Positions 57,702-64,000 of a stretch of DNA of 64,000 nt are shown here, piece after piece. Each line of letters begins with the position of its first letter. The first letter of the stretch is position 1. The stretch lies in assembly GCA_958296445.1 (NCBI GenBank), contig OY282565.1, positions 372,001 to 436,000 on the forward strand, written 5' to 3'. The notes under the pieces were generated by a model. That model saw nothing but the letters and a program-made list of their open reading frames with translations, searched no databases and was not told the origin of the DNA. Position numbers and translations under genes: made by a program. Source of the DNA: an uncultured Dehalococcoidia bacterium. GTDB taxonomy: Bacteria; Chloroflexota; Dehalococcoidia; Lucifugimonadales; UBA3495.

Positions 57702-57777
57702 GGCGACGTAGCCAAGTGGTTAAGGCGGAGGTCTGCAAAACCTCTATTCGGCGGTTCGAATCCGCCCGTCGCCTCCA
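57702..57777 (+). tRNA. tRNA-Cys (GCA anticodon)
   Basis: Acceptor GGCGACG pairs with CGTCGCC, anticodon stem GAGGT/ACCTC around CTGCAAA gives GCA. T arm GGTTCGAATCC is present and CCA is encoded. Confidence 0.96.
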
Positions 57778-57895
57778 ATTTTTTCCTCCGGTTTTCCTCT
57801 ACTACCCTTTGCTTGGCCCCCTTATCCCCAAGCTCGTTATGCGCCGGAACAGCGGCCCCGCCTCGCAGACAGCGCACACCCCAGCGGCAACACCG

Positions 57896-57981
57896 GCCGG
57901 GATGGCGGAATGGCAGACGCGGCGGACTTAAAATCCGCTACCTTGACAGGTGTGTGGGTTCGATCCCCTCTCCCGGCACCA
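57896..57981 (+). tRNA. tRNA-Leu (TAA anticodon)
   Basis: Class II tRNA. Acceptor GCCGGGA pairs with TCCCGGC, anticodon stem GCGGA/TCCGC around CTTAAAA gives TAA (reads UUA and UUG). Variable arm present; CCA is encoded. Confidence 0.95.
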
Positions 57982-58026
57982 GCTCTCTTCTCCCCCATCA
58001 TTCCCCCCGCTTGGACATTGCCGGAA

Positions 58027-58764
58027 ATGTACGCTTACATTGACGAATCGGGAGATATAGGAACCCGTGGCAAAGGCTCCAGATGGCTGGTCTTTGGCTG
58101 TGCGATGATTGCGGACAACCATATTGAGCAAGTGCAGTCGGCCATTCAGGAAGTCAGGGATCGAGTTGACCGGCAACGAGGGAATTATCTTCATTTTCGG
58201 GATATTTCCCACGACGACAAGGTGGGCGCCCTGAACCTGATAGCTAAAATGCCGTGGACTGGAGTAATCGTAGCCAGCGATACTACTGAGACGTCGGTAT
58301 CCGACTCGCGATTATTCTACGATGTCACGGCAGTACACATAATCGAAAGAGTATTGTCCTATGCTAGGGAATTACAGGAAACCGCCAACATCTACTTTGA
58401 AAGCAGTTGGAATCTCCATCTCGGAGAGATTGACTCACTGGTAGAGCTTGCCTCTCTGGTGCGGCTGATGCTGACAAAAGCGCAATCTGGGATAGAACCG
58501 CAAGCCGTTTCGCCCTATCAGATTCAGGGGATTAGAAAAGGCAGCGCCCACGGGCTGGACATCGCGGACGGATTGGCCCATGCAGCGTTCCGGGCCTTGG
58601 AGCCTAACCGGAAATGGGGGCATTTTGAGCCGAGGTATTTGAATATCTTGGAGCCACGCCTTTGGAGAGGCCCGTCAAACGCCGGTTTGGAAGGATGGGG
58701 GTTGGCCCTAATGCCGCCCGAACTGTCGGAAAGATTCAGGCAAGCATACCCGTGGCTCCCGTAG
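58027..58764 (+). CDS. DUF3800 RNase H-fold protein
   Basis: Protein of 245 aa from ATG 58027; the upstream frame is the tRNA itself. It starts MYAYIDESGDIG, the DUF3800 signature with the first acidic pair. HFRDISHDDK, the YFESSWNLHLGEID strand, and LDIADGLAHAAFRAL near residue 180 supply further conserved Asp and His. DUF3800 proteins resemble RuvC/RNase H nucleases and are common in mobile and defence loci. It begins 46 bases after tRNA-Leu, a usual insertion site for acquired genes. Confidence 0.82.
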   Translation: MYAYIDESGDIGTRGKGSRWLVFGCAMIADNHIEQVQSAIQEVRDRVDRQRGNYLHFRDISHDDKVGALNLIAKMPWTGVIVASDTTETSVSDSRLFYDVTAVHIIERVLSYARELQETANIYFESSWNLHLGEIDSLVELASLVRLMLTKAQSGIEPQAVSPYQIQGIRKGSAHGLDIADGLAHAAFRALEPNRKWGHFEPRYLNILEPRLWRGPSNAGLEGWGLALMPPELSERFRQAYPWLP

Positions 58765-58777
58765 CCCACAGCCCGTC

Positions 58778-58871
58778 AAATAAAATGCCCCCTCCAGTGG
58801 GCTTGGTCAACACCCGTTGACTTTATCGGCCGTCGCGACTCGGCCTGCCACAAGAGGGGGACGGAGTACAA
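58778..58871 (-). ncRNA. Candidate free-standing structured small RNA
   Basis: On the minus strand, from the expected start near 58871, RNA would form a 7-bp closing helix CCCCCTC (58860-58854) with GAGGGGG (58794-58788). Inside are hairpin GGCCG/CGGCC (58845-58828, loop with TCGCGA) and hairpin GTCAAC/GTTGAC (58821-58806, 4-base loop), plus a possible GTGGC/GCCCAC inner helix. After the closing helix comes C then ATTTTATTTG, a terminator-like tail. A consensus promoter with an operator-like palindrome lies just upstream. It fits no RNA family I can name. The region has no coding frame. Confidence 0.55.
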
Positions 58872-58886
58872 TTGAGCATTGTACTC
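58864..58886. promoter_or_regulatory. 9-bp inverted repeat over the small-RNA -10 box
   Basis: GAGTACAAT (58864-58872), 5-base spacer, ATTGTACTC (58878-58886): perfect arms spanning the -10 hexamer and predicted start. Position and symmetry suggest a repressor site. Confidence 0.55.
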
Positions 58887-58906
58887 ACAATTGCCATATT
58901 TGTCAA
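58878..58906 (-). promoter_or_regulatory. Consensus sigma70 promoter for the small RNA
   Basis: Minus strand TTGACA (58906-58901), exactly 17 bases, TACAAT (58883-58878). It lies in a gap where neither flanking gene needs a promoter, because both end here. Confidence 0.65.
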
Positions 58907-58914
58907 ATTCCTCT

Positions 58915-59739
58915 TTACTCCAGGTTGCGTAGCAGGGAGCCGTAGCCTGCTATGGGGTGGGGCCAGGCTAGGCGGCGTAGGGCGAGCCAGATGGTGGCCT
59001 GGTTTACGGTTATGACGGTTTTGCCTAGTTTTTGCTCTAGGGCTTCGGCGGCGTCTAGGGCCCGCCAGGCGGTGCCGGGGAGAAAGATGGTGTCGGCCTC
59101 TTCTTGGGCTACCGTTGGCACGAAGTCTATGATGGTTTGGGGCGGTTCGGCGTCTATTTCGCGGGGGTTCATCGAGTCTTGCATCCAGGGTTCGCCGTCG
59201 GCGCTTAGAACCTCGAAGCCGGCTTCTTCCATCAGGGGCTTTAGGCGGTTTCGCAGGTGGAAGTTGCGGTAGGGGCCGGCGATGCTGAGTTTGCGGCTGC
59301 CCATGTGCCGCATTGCGGCGATGCAGGCGGTTACGGCGGTGATGGACGGGACGCCGCTGGCTTGCTCCATAGTTTCCGCCATCATCCGGTCGTAGGCCAT
59401 ATAGCCCTTGTGCCAGGTTCCCGAGGTGCAGGCGTAGACCAGCAGGTTGGGGCCGATGTTGGCTAGGGAACCGGCGCCGCGGGCTACGTCGTCGTTCATT
59501 TTGTTTACGTCGAAGCCGAACAGGGCCCAGTCTATTTCGTTGGCTTCGTTGCTGGACATATTGAGGCGGTGGCCGGTGTTGGCCGGGGTTTCGGGCTGGC
59601 CGCCCCAACTGCCGTTCCACATCCGCTCGAAGTGGACGGTGATTTCGGGGGGGACAACGCGGTAGAAGTCGGGTTCCACCACCGGGTTGGTGGCGGGAAC
59701 TAGGGCGCCGATTCGTTGCGTGGCGGTCAGGTTTGCCAT
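58915..59739 (-). CDS. Asp/Glu racemase-family protein, single-Cys type
   Basis: Protein of 274 aa of the maleate isomerase/arylmalonate decarboxylase group. RIGALVPATNPVVEPDFY at the start, LLVYACTSGTWHKGY near residue 100 with the first catalytic Cys, and VTACIAAMRHMGSRKLSIAGPY near 137 are family-like. The second Cys, expected in the strand before the C-terminal helix, is replaced: IFLPGTAWRALDAAE. One-Cys members are usually decarboxylases rather than racemases. Possibly relevant to malonate- or maleate-like compounds. Confidence 0.8.
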   Translation of the reverse strand: MANLTATQRIGALVPATNPVVEPDFYRVVPPEITVHFERMWNGSWGGQPETPANTGHRLNMSSNEANEIDWALFGFDVNKMNDDVARGAGSLANIGPNLLVYACTSGTWHKGYMAYDRMMAETMEQASGVPSITAVTACIAAMRHMGSRKLSIAGPYRNFHLRNRLKPLMEEAGFEVLSADGEPWMQDSMNPREIDAEPPQTIIDFVPTVAQEEADTIFLPGTAWRALDAAEALEQKLGKTVITVNQATIWLALRRLAWPHPIAGYGSLLRNLE

Positions 59740-59870
59740 TTTCCTCCGTTGCCGGGGCGTGTTGGGATGTATTGTACTAGGGCGGGGGCGATTTTAACAT
59801 TTGCGCGGCCTGATTCGGGCAAAAGGGGTATATTATGGGGCGCTGATTCTGGGCAGGAAGGGATGCTACG

Positions 59871-60605
59871 CTGGGCGATATTGTAATCTGGCAGGTTGCG
59901 GTTATTTTTGCCGCCTCGGTTGTTGGCTTTTCCATTGCCGGGGTGGCGGGGTTTGGCGGGGGGGTGGTGGCGCTGCCGGTGCTGGTTTGGGCTTATGGGC
60001 CGGCAGTGGCGGTGCCGGTGATAACCATTTCGCAGATTATGGGAACCGTCGCGCGGATTTGGCTGAACCGCGATGCGATGAACTGGAAAGTGGTGGCGTG
60101 GTTCGCGGCCGGCACTACCCCTTTTGCCATTCTGGGCAGTTTGCTGTTTATTAGCGCCGATACTTCGTTGCTGACCCGGTTTATGGGCGGCGCGATGATT
60201 GCTCTGGTTGTGCTGGCCCAACTGCCGTGGTCGCGGAAGGTGCGGATGCGGCTTTGGGGGTTCCCGCCGCTGGGGGCGTCGGCCGGGTTTCTGGCGGCGG
60301 TGGTGGGAGTGCCTGCGCCTTTTACGTCGCTGTTTTATATCGCCTACGGCCTTAAGCCCCGGGAATATATGGCGACCTTTTCTATGAGTATGCTGCTGAT
60401 TCAGATTCCCAAGCTGGCGGTCTACAGCACCGGCGATTTGCTTACTCCGCTGGTGGCGGTCTTGGGGCTGTCCATTGGGGTTATTGCTATTGGCGGTTCT
60501 TGGTTCGGGGCTAGGGCGTTGCGCCGGATACCGGAAAAGGTGTTCGTCATCGGCATCAACGTGATAGTGGCGGCCTTTGGCGTGCTGTTTCTGGTTACCG
60601 GGTGA
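59871..60605 (+). CDS. TauE/SafE-family anion exporter with non-standard start
   Basis: Membrane protein of about 244 aa with 7-8 helices. VGFSIAGVAGFGGGVVALPVLV (in part) near residue 20 and SAGFLAAVVGVPAPFTSLFY near 135 are the two family repeat motifs. In frame there is no ATG, GTG or TTG before GTG 59943, which would cut the first helix. Homology-like sequence begins at LGDIVIWQVAVIFAAS, so the start is probably CTG 59871 or ACG 59868, with GGAAGGG six to eight bases upstream. Exports sulfite or organosulfonate-type anions in known members. Confidence 0.75.
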   Translation: MGDIVIWQVAVIFAASVVGFSIAGVAGFGGGVVALPVLVWAYGPAVAVPVITISQIMGTVARIWLNRDAMNWKVVAWFAAGTTPFAILGSLLFISADTSLLTRFMGGAMIALVVLAQLPWSRKVRMRLWGFPPLGASAGFLAAVVGVPAPFTSLFYIAYGLKPREYMATFSMSMLLIQIPKLAVYSTGDLLTPLVAVLGLSIGVIAIGGSWFGARALRRIPEKVFVIGINVIVAAFGVLFLVTG

Positions 60606-60625
60606 CGGGCGGGGGTTGCCGGGGT

Positions 60626-61210
60626 TCAGGCGGATTCTAGGGTTTCTTTGATGCGGGCCAGGTGGGGGCCTACGGCCATATTGGGGAAGCGGCGGGAGAA
60701 GCGTTGCCCCAAGAGGCGCTGGAAAGCGGCCCGGGCCATGCGGATGGCGTAGACCGGGCCGATGAACGCGCTTGGCACCATTGCCTCGACTTCGGATACC
60801 ATAGTGACCATCGTGCCTTCGGGGGCGCTTTGCGGCGTGCCATCGGGTTGGGGGCGGAAGGTGAAGGACAGGGTTTCGGCGCTGTGGAGCAGGCCGTTGT
60901 AGCTGTTTCTGGTTACAAAGACTAGGGCGGTGTGCGGTTGGTAGGTGGTGATGGCGGTGGTTTTGACCACCGTTACCCGGCTTTCGCCCATACCGCCGCG
61001 GAGAATCAGCGGCCCTTGCATCTCGCCGGTGCGCTCGCGGCGGTAGATTGAGCCGACGCGCAGAGGAGCGTCAGGGCGGGCGGTGACCTGGAAATCGGGT
61101 TCCGGGTTCCACTCGCCGTGACGCGTCATATCGGCCAGATAGTCAAAGACCCGCTGGGGCGGCGCGACGATGACCACCCCGTTGCGGCTGAGCAGAAACG
61201 GCCCGGCCAT
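60626..61210 (-). CDS. SRPBCC/polyketide cyclase-like protein
   Basis: Protein of 194 aa. The START-like fold begins VVIVAPPQRVFDYLADMTRHGEW (first strand and helix) and continues with RVGSIYRRERTGEM and VTVVKTTAITTYQPHTALVFV, ending in a long C-terminal helix (FQRLLGQRFSRRFP). Such proteins bind hydrophobic ligands; this one is unassigned. Co-oriented with dodecin, which ends... starts 258 bases upstream and may share its transcript. Confidence 0.78.
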   Translation of the reverse strand: MAGPFLLSRNGVVIVAPPQRVFDYLADMTRHGEWNPEPDFQVTARPDAPLRVGSIYRRERTGEMQGPLILRGGMGESRVTVVKTTAITTYQPHTALVFVTRNSYNGLLHSAETLSFTFRPQPDGTPQSAPEGTMVTMVSEVEAMVPSAFIGPVYAIRMARAAFQRLLGQRFSRRFPNMAVGPHLARIKETLESA

Positions 61211-61234
61211 CCGCCGCTCCTAGTCCTGGCCCGC

Positions 61235-61468
61235 CTAGTCCTGGCTTACGTCCTCGCCGGAATCCACGCGGAAGCCGATGCCGAGCTTGACTTGGTACCA
61301 GTTGGCGGCGCCGCCGTCAATGGTGCCGCGGATTTCCCGAACCTCGAACCAGTCTAGGTTGCGGATGGTCTGGGCGGCGCGGGCGATGGCCCCGTCAATG
61401 GCCTGTTGGACGCTTTCGCTGGAGGAGCCTACCAGCTCGACTACCTTGTATGTGCTGCCGATTGCCAT
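61235..61468 (-). CDS. Dodecin family flavin-storage protein
   Basis: Protein of 77 aa from ATG 61468, with GGGAGAG upstream; earlier frame lacks homology. It starts MAIGSTYKVVELVGSSSESV and has AIARAAQTIRNLDWFEVREIRG, including the conserved Trp that stacks on flavin (given in part: TIRNLDWFEVREI). Dodecins form hollow dodecamers that bind riboflavin or FMN, consistent with this flavoprotein-rich genome. It ends 24 bases before the SRPBCC gene in the same direction. Confidence 0.9.
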   Translation of the reverse strand: MAIGSTYKVVELVGSSSESVQQAIDGAIARAAQTIRNLDWFEVREIRGTIDGGAANWYQVKLGIGFRVDSGEDVSQD

Positions 61469-61589
61469 GTTACTCTCCCTAAAGCATCTGCGAGCCGTGG
61501 GTCTCGTTCTCTCGCAGCGAAACACTATAATATGCCCCGCGCCCCTGTAGGGCAACAGGGGGGGCAGGGCAACCGGCGGGGGTTCCCGG

Positions 61590-61755
61590 TTTTTGTCTGA
61601 ATCAGGATTTGCCGGATTAAAGGATTCGCCGGATAGGGCATTTTGTCTGAATCAGGATTTTCAGGATTAAAGGATTTACCGGATGGGGGATTTGCCGGAT
61701 GGGGGAGAATCCTGAAAATCCTTTAATCCGGTGAATCCTGATTCAGACAATTAGG
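61590..61755. repeat. Family A palindrome, complete copy
   Basis: Left arms TTTGTCTGAATCAGGATTTG and TTTGTCTGAATCAGGATTTT with GGATTAAAGGATT units; right arm AATCCTTTAATCCGG then AATCCTGATTCAGACAA. A near-perfect long inverted repeat filling most of the gap between dodecin and the VOC gene. Confidence 0.85.
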
Positions 61756-61780
61756 CCGCACTCCAAATTTAGGAGCAGCT

Positions 61781-62206
61781 ATGTTTTCCGACATTCATCA
61801 CGTCAGCTATCTGGTTCCCGACCTGGATGCCGCTATCGCGGTTTATGGGCGGGTGTTTGGGGCGGGTGTGACCGGGCGGGGGGTTGTGGGTGGTTTGGGG
61901 GAAGTGGCGTTTTTGCAGGCAGGGGGTGTTGAGGTGGAGTTTATCCGGCCCGACGACCCGGCGGCGGCTTTGGCGGGGGACGGCGGCGGCTGGCCGGTTC
62001 ATCATGTGGCCTATGCGGTGGATGATTTGGATGGGGTGGTGGCGGAACACCGGGCGCGGGGATTCCGGTTCCTTAGCGATGCGCCGTTTACCAATTTTAT
62101 GGGCTACAAGCTCATCTATTTCGACCCGGCGGATACGGGCGGCTGCCGGATACACTTGACCGACGCGGCCACGCTGCGGCGGGAATCGCCCCCGGGGCGG
62201 GGCTGA
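61781..62206 (+). CDS. VOC-family protein (glyoxalase/methylmalonyl-CoA epimerase-like)
   Basis: Protein of 141 aa with two beta-alpha-beta-beta-beta modules. First module: FSDIHHVSYLVPDLDAAIAV with a metal His; second module: WPVHHVAYAVDDLDGVVAEH with a second His, and YKLIYFDPADTGGCRIHLTD at the end. Layout resembles methylmalonyl-CoA epimerases, but the usual last Glu ligand is unclear. AGGAGC precedes the ATG. Located 150 bases before a CoA-transferase gene, so a CoA-linked role is possible. Confidence 0.78.
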   Translation: MFSDIHHVSYLVPDLDAAIAVYGRVFGAGVTGRGVVGGLGEVAFLQAGGVEVEFIRPDDPAAALAGDGGGWPVHHVAYAVDDLDGVVAEHRARGFRFLSDAPFTNFMGYKLIYFDPADTGGCRIHLTDAATLRRESPPGRG

Positions 62207-62360
62207 ACAGCCGCTATAGCGGATTTTTGGCGGTTGCCCGGTGTTGCCCAGGTTGAGAATATGCCCGCCTGTGGTAAGATTCCCGTAAGACTTCGCCGGT
62301 AGAATAGGGTCGGGCTATCAGGTATTGAGTCTTGGCCCGTTCTGAGGAGATTGGCAGGGA

Positions 62361-63545
62361 ATGAAGGCGCTGGAAGGGCTGAAAGTGCTTGACCTTACCC
62401 GGGCGCTGGCCGGGCCGTATTGTACGCTGATGCTGGGCGATCAGGGGGCCGATGTCATCAAAATCGAAATTCCGGGCAGCGGCGACGATACCCGCCACTG
62501 GGGGCCGCCCTTTGTCGAGGGCGAGAGTGCCTATTTTCTGTCGATCAACCGGAACAAGCGCAGCCTGACCCTGAACTTCAAGGAGGACGAGGCGCGGGAG
62601 ATATTCCTGAAGCTGTCCGCCGACGCTGATGTTATCGTCGAGAACTTCACGCCGGGGGTGATGGAGCGGTTCGGGCTGGGCTATGACGCGATAAAGGCGG
62701 TCAACCCGGGCATAATCTACGCTTCCATATCGGGCTTCGGGCAGGACGGCCCCTACCACCGCCTGCCGGCCTATGACCAGATTATGCAGGGCATCAGCGG
62801 GCTGATGAGTCTTACCGGCGAACCCGAGGGCGATCCGCAGAAGGTAGGGATCGCCGTATCCGACATCGGGGCGGGAATGTGGGCGGCCTTTGCGGTTATG
62901 GCAGCGGCCCATCACCGCGCCCGGGACGGCGAGGGGCAGTACATTGACGTTTCGATGCTGGACGGGCAGGTGGCCTGGCTCACCTATCAGGCGGCGTATC
63001 TGTTCGCCACGGGCCAGCCGCCGCGCCGGTTGGGGGCAGCCCATCCCAACCTCTGCCCCTATCAGGCGTTTATGTGCCAGGATGGGAAATACATAAACAT
63101 CGCCGTCGGCTCGGAGCGCATCTGGGAGCGTTTCTGCGATGGTATGCAGCTGGAGGGGCTGGGCAGCCCGGATTACGCCACCAACGGCGATAGGGTGACC
63201 AACCGCTCGGTACTGGTGCCGTACTTGCAGCAGGTTTTCCTCACCCGGCCGGTGGCGGAGTGGGTGGAATCGCTGCAAAAGTTCAGCGTGCCTTGCGGCC
63301 CGATAAACGATTTGGCCGACGTTTTCGCCGACCCGCAAATCGAGGCGCGGGATATGCTGCAAGAAATGATGCATCCCACGGTGGGCAAAATCAAGCAGAC
63401 CGGGATTCCGGTAAAGTTTTCCCGCACCCCCGGCGGCCTGGACCGCCCGCCGCCGCTGCTGGGCGAACACAACGGCGAGATACTGGCCGGGCTGGGCTAC
63501 TCTAGCGGCGAAATCGAGGGGCTGCGGGGGCGGGACGTTATTTAA
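62361..63545 (+). CDS. CaiB/BaiF family CoA transferase
   Basis: Class III CoA transferase of 394 aa. LEGLKVLDLTRALAGPYCT at the start, GADVIKIE, NRNKRSLTLNFK, ENFTPGVMERFGLGYD and the active-site Asp in GIAVSDIGAGMWA near residue 168 are all present. C-terminal QTGIPVKFSRTPG and PLLGEHNGEIL are typical. It transfers CoA between carboxylic acids by a covalent Asp intermediate. Substrates unknown; family members are abundant in this lineage. Start ATG has GAGGAG upstream. Confidence 0.92.
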   Translation: MKALEGLKVLDLTRALAGPYCTLMLGDQGADVIKIEIPGSGDDTRHWGPPFVEGESAYFLSINRNKRSLTLNFKEDEAREIFLKLSADADVIVENFTPGVMERFGLGYDAIKAVNPGIIYASISGFGQDGPYHRLPAYDQIMQGISGLMSLTGEPEGDPQKVGIAVSDIGAGMWAAFAVMAAAHHRARDGEGQYIDVSMLDGQVAWLTYQAAYLFATGQPPRRLGAAHPNLCPYQAFMCQDGKYINIAVGSERIWERFCDGMQLEGLGSPDYATNGDRVTNRSVLVPYLQQVFLTRPVAEWVESLQKFSVPCGPINDLADVFADPQIEARDMLQEMMHPTVGKIKQTGIPVKFSRTPGGLDRPPPLLGEHNGEILAGLGYSSGEIEGLRGRDVI

Positions 63546-63608
63546 ACGCCGAGAGCGCCGAGAACGCCGAGTTTTCTTTAGGTTTTCTTGGCGAGCTTGG
63601 CGTTTAAT
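63546..63608. repeat. Family D inverted repeat
   Basis: AACGCCGAGAGCGCCGAG and AACGCCGAG, then the arm TTCTTGGCGAGCTTGGCGTTT; forms a stem between the CoA transferase and SDR genes. Confidence 0.7.
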
Positions 63609-63644
63609 TCAGTCTAATAATCCCCATTTAACGGGGGTAAGGCA

Positions 63645-64000
63645 ATGGACTTGGGCCTGAGAGACCGGGTTGCCATCGTGGGCGGCTCCAGCCGCGGTCT
63701 GGGCCGCGCCATCGCCTTGGCGTTTGCCCACGAAGGGGCCAACGTTACTATCTGCGGGCGCACTGAGACCGCCCTGCGGCGGGCCGAGATTGACTTGGCC
63801 CGCGCCAGCTCGCAGCAGCGCGTCCTCGCCATTCCCGCCGACATTACCGACGTCCGCGATGTCCGCCGCGTGGTTCGGGATACGGTCAGCCGCTTCGGGC
63901 AGATAAATATACTGGTGACCCACATGGGCTATCAGCCGGCGGACAAGCCATCGGAGCTGCCCGACGACACTATCCTTGCGTCGCTGAGCCAGGGCTTCCT
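63645..64000 (+). CDS. SDR-family oxidoreductase, 3'-truncated
   Basis: N-terminal 118 residues of a short-chain dehydrogenase/reductase; the window ends inside it. MDLGLRDRVAIVGGSSRGLGRAIA (in part) has the TGxxxGxG-type loop as GGSSRGLG, and CGRTETALRRAE and ADITDVRDVRRVV (Asp for adenine) follow. The NNAG strand reads NILVTHMGYQ, a substitution seen in some branches near oxidoreductases of 3-oxoacyl type. Catalytic Tyr-x3-Lys lies outside the window. Confidence 0.85.
   Translation, partial: MDLGLRDRVAIVGGSSRGLGRAIALAFAHEGANVTICGRTETALRRAEIDLARASSQQRVLAIPADITDVRDVRRVVRDTVSRFGQINILVTHMGYQPADKPSELPDDTILASLSQGF

Noticed and set aside
58778..58871. Assigning the candidate small RNA to 6S, SRP or tRNA-like RNA
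   Set aside because: The size and helices do not match those families; no GGAA tetraloop, SRP bulge or cloverleaf is present.

Overview
The window is GC-rich bacterial chromosome, most likely from an uncultured Chloroflexota lineage of the Dehalococcoidia/SAR202 type. That placement is an inference. It rests on the mix of luciferase-like flavin oxidoreductases, CaiB-type CoA transferases, isocitrate-lyase/PEP-mutase paralogues, DinB-like proteins, deazaflavin-type and PNPOx-like proteins, and a Thr/Pro-rich lipoprotein with Excalibur repeats. Gene-poor gaps are packed with short repeats that recur across the window.

Layout. 1-5.8 kb: truncated LLM oxidoreductase, solitary MmeI-type restriction-modification enzyme, GMC oxidoreductase, PNPOx-like protein. 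6-20.7 kb: mostly housekeeping (tRNA-Gly, rpsU, tRNA-Ser, miaB, nadA/nadC, dtd, fmdB, an Lrp/AsnC regulator, ferredoxin, hemQ, comB, a DAO-type oxidoreductase). A HEPN-domain protein sits between nadA and nadC. 20.8-32 kb: accessory stretch with a duplicated-domain membrane protein carrying a G14 tract, an ER-rich single-helix protein, a ParE-type toxin-antitoxin pair flanked by a duplicated piece of a haloalkane dehalogenase gene, a Gp37/Gp68-TcmP pair and a serine hydrolase whose nucleophile is Phe. 32.3-38.3 kb: larE-larC-larB (nickel-pincer nucleotide cofactor), then the convergent operon mnmA-unknown-DUF2283-rnhB-yraN. 38.8-45 kb: HNH/Excalibur lipoprotein, zinc-ribbon RDD protein, ImmA/IrrE peptidase with a small membrane protein, VanZ, LLM oxidoreductase, PEP-mutase-like enzyme.

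46-58.9 kb is the most unusual part and looks like a defence or conflict island of lower GC. It holds a divergent tubulin/FtsZ-like protein with a micro-ORF and a surface membrane protein, a Uma2 protein, an orphan HigA, an MNT/HEPN pair with a dead MNT, a three-gene operon around a BREX-type ATPase, three tRNA genes, a DUF3800 protein, and what appears to be a free-standing structured small RNA with its own consensus promoter. 59-64 kb returns to metabolism: Asp/Glu-racemase family, TauE/SafE exporter, SRPBCC, dodecin, VOC, CaiB CoA transferase and a truncated SDR.

Functional threads: NAD synthesis (nadA, nadC), tRNA modification and quality control (miaB, mnmA, dtd), nickel-pincer cofactor synthesis without a visible LarA, possible organosulfonate handling (comB, TauE/SafE), and many small conflict modules inserted beside tRNAs, repeats and operons. 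No rRNA, CRISPR array, transposase or integrase was seen.
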